Source: Hyphomicrobiales bacterium (GTDB lineage: Bacteria; Pseudomonadota; Alphaproteobacteria; Rhizobiales; Beijerinckiaceae). Taken from it: a stretch of 64,000 nucleotides of DNA. Of the stretch, positions 63,944 through 64,000 are shown one piece after another. The stretch's first letter is position 1, and each line of letters begins with the position of its first letter. The stretch is taken from positions 868,001 through 932,000 of the forward strand of contig CAKNFJ010000001.1 of NCBI GenBank assembly GCA_930633495.1, in the 5' to 3' direction. Under the pieces are notes generated by a model, which worked only from the letters and a program-made list of their open reading frames with translations, had not been told where the DNA came from and did no database searches. The translations under genes and the position numbers were made by a program.

Positions 63944-64000
63944 GAGGGAACTCCCCTTATCGTTGGTTGGCGGACACTTCACTTCACCAGGGCCAGCGAG

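Overview
The window is a high-GC chromosomal segment with dense coding and no rRNA, tRNA, insertion sequence, phage gene or CRISPR array that I could see. Gene content points to an alphaproteobacterium of the order Hyphomicrobiales (Rhizobiales). The main evidence is a 2139-codon coiled-coil protein resembling the growth pole ring protein (GPR/RgsE) of polar-growing rhizobia, a TIGR03808-like Tat-exported beta-helix protein, a Rhizobium-type asparaginase, an MlaE permease carrying a STAS domain, and dispersed palindromic repeats of the kind common in rhizobial genomes. A Bosea- or Methylobacterium-like genus would fit, but the genus is a guess.

Layout. 1-2520: 3' end of thiD, then methylmalonyl-CoA mutase. 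2588-6954: a small exported protein and a four-gene spermidine/putrescine ABC operon (minus strand). 7129-8477: a DUF3750 protein and a MazE/MazF-like toxin-antitoxin pair behind a 26-bp perfect palindrome. 8589-10475: a trans-sulfuration PLP enzyme divergent from an Lrp/AsnC regulator. 10639-12947: two paralogous DUF900-type lipoprotein hydrolases. 13060-18000: meaB (the mutase chaperone), the beta-helix protein, asparaginase, a kynurenine-formamidase-like hydrolase and a stand-alone Lrp ligand domain. 18172-23181: malic enzyme, a peptide-binding protein and a D-amino-acid transaminase. 23303-34200: a purine salvage block (guanine deaminase, XdhABC, and a BMP-type nucleoside/purine ABC transporter).

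34525-38065: HU, a CoxE-like VWA protein with a membrane partner, a universal stress protein, a [2Fe-2S] ferredoxin and an orphan Hpt protein. 38324-44743: the GPR-like protein, preceded by a CtrA-like box shared with hpt. 44914-50696: a solo DnaB-C-like ATPase, an Mla-type lipid transport operon and an unknown protein. 50742-55640: an NMT1/SsuA-type ABC transporter next to a creatininase-family amidohydrolase and a metallo-hydrolase. 55726-60085: malonate use (matB, matA) and a four-carbon acid sugar kinase. 60217-62902: a remnant of a DppC-type permease followed by gamma-glutamyltransferase-like and DUF1028 proteins. 62954-63943: a TRAP solute receptor.

Functional links: MCM with MeaB serves propionyl/methylmalonyl-CoA conversion. 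MatB with MatA turns malonate into acetyl-CoA. Guanine deaminase, xanthine dehydrogenase and the ABC importer form a purine uptake and oxidation route. The GPR-like protein, orphan Hpt and Mla operon are envelope or cell-cycle functions. The most interesting features are the GPR-like gene with its internal 44-residue amplification and CtrA-like box, the decayed peptide-permease remnant, and the orphan transporter/creatininase/metallo-hydrolase cluster.
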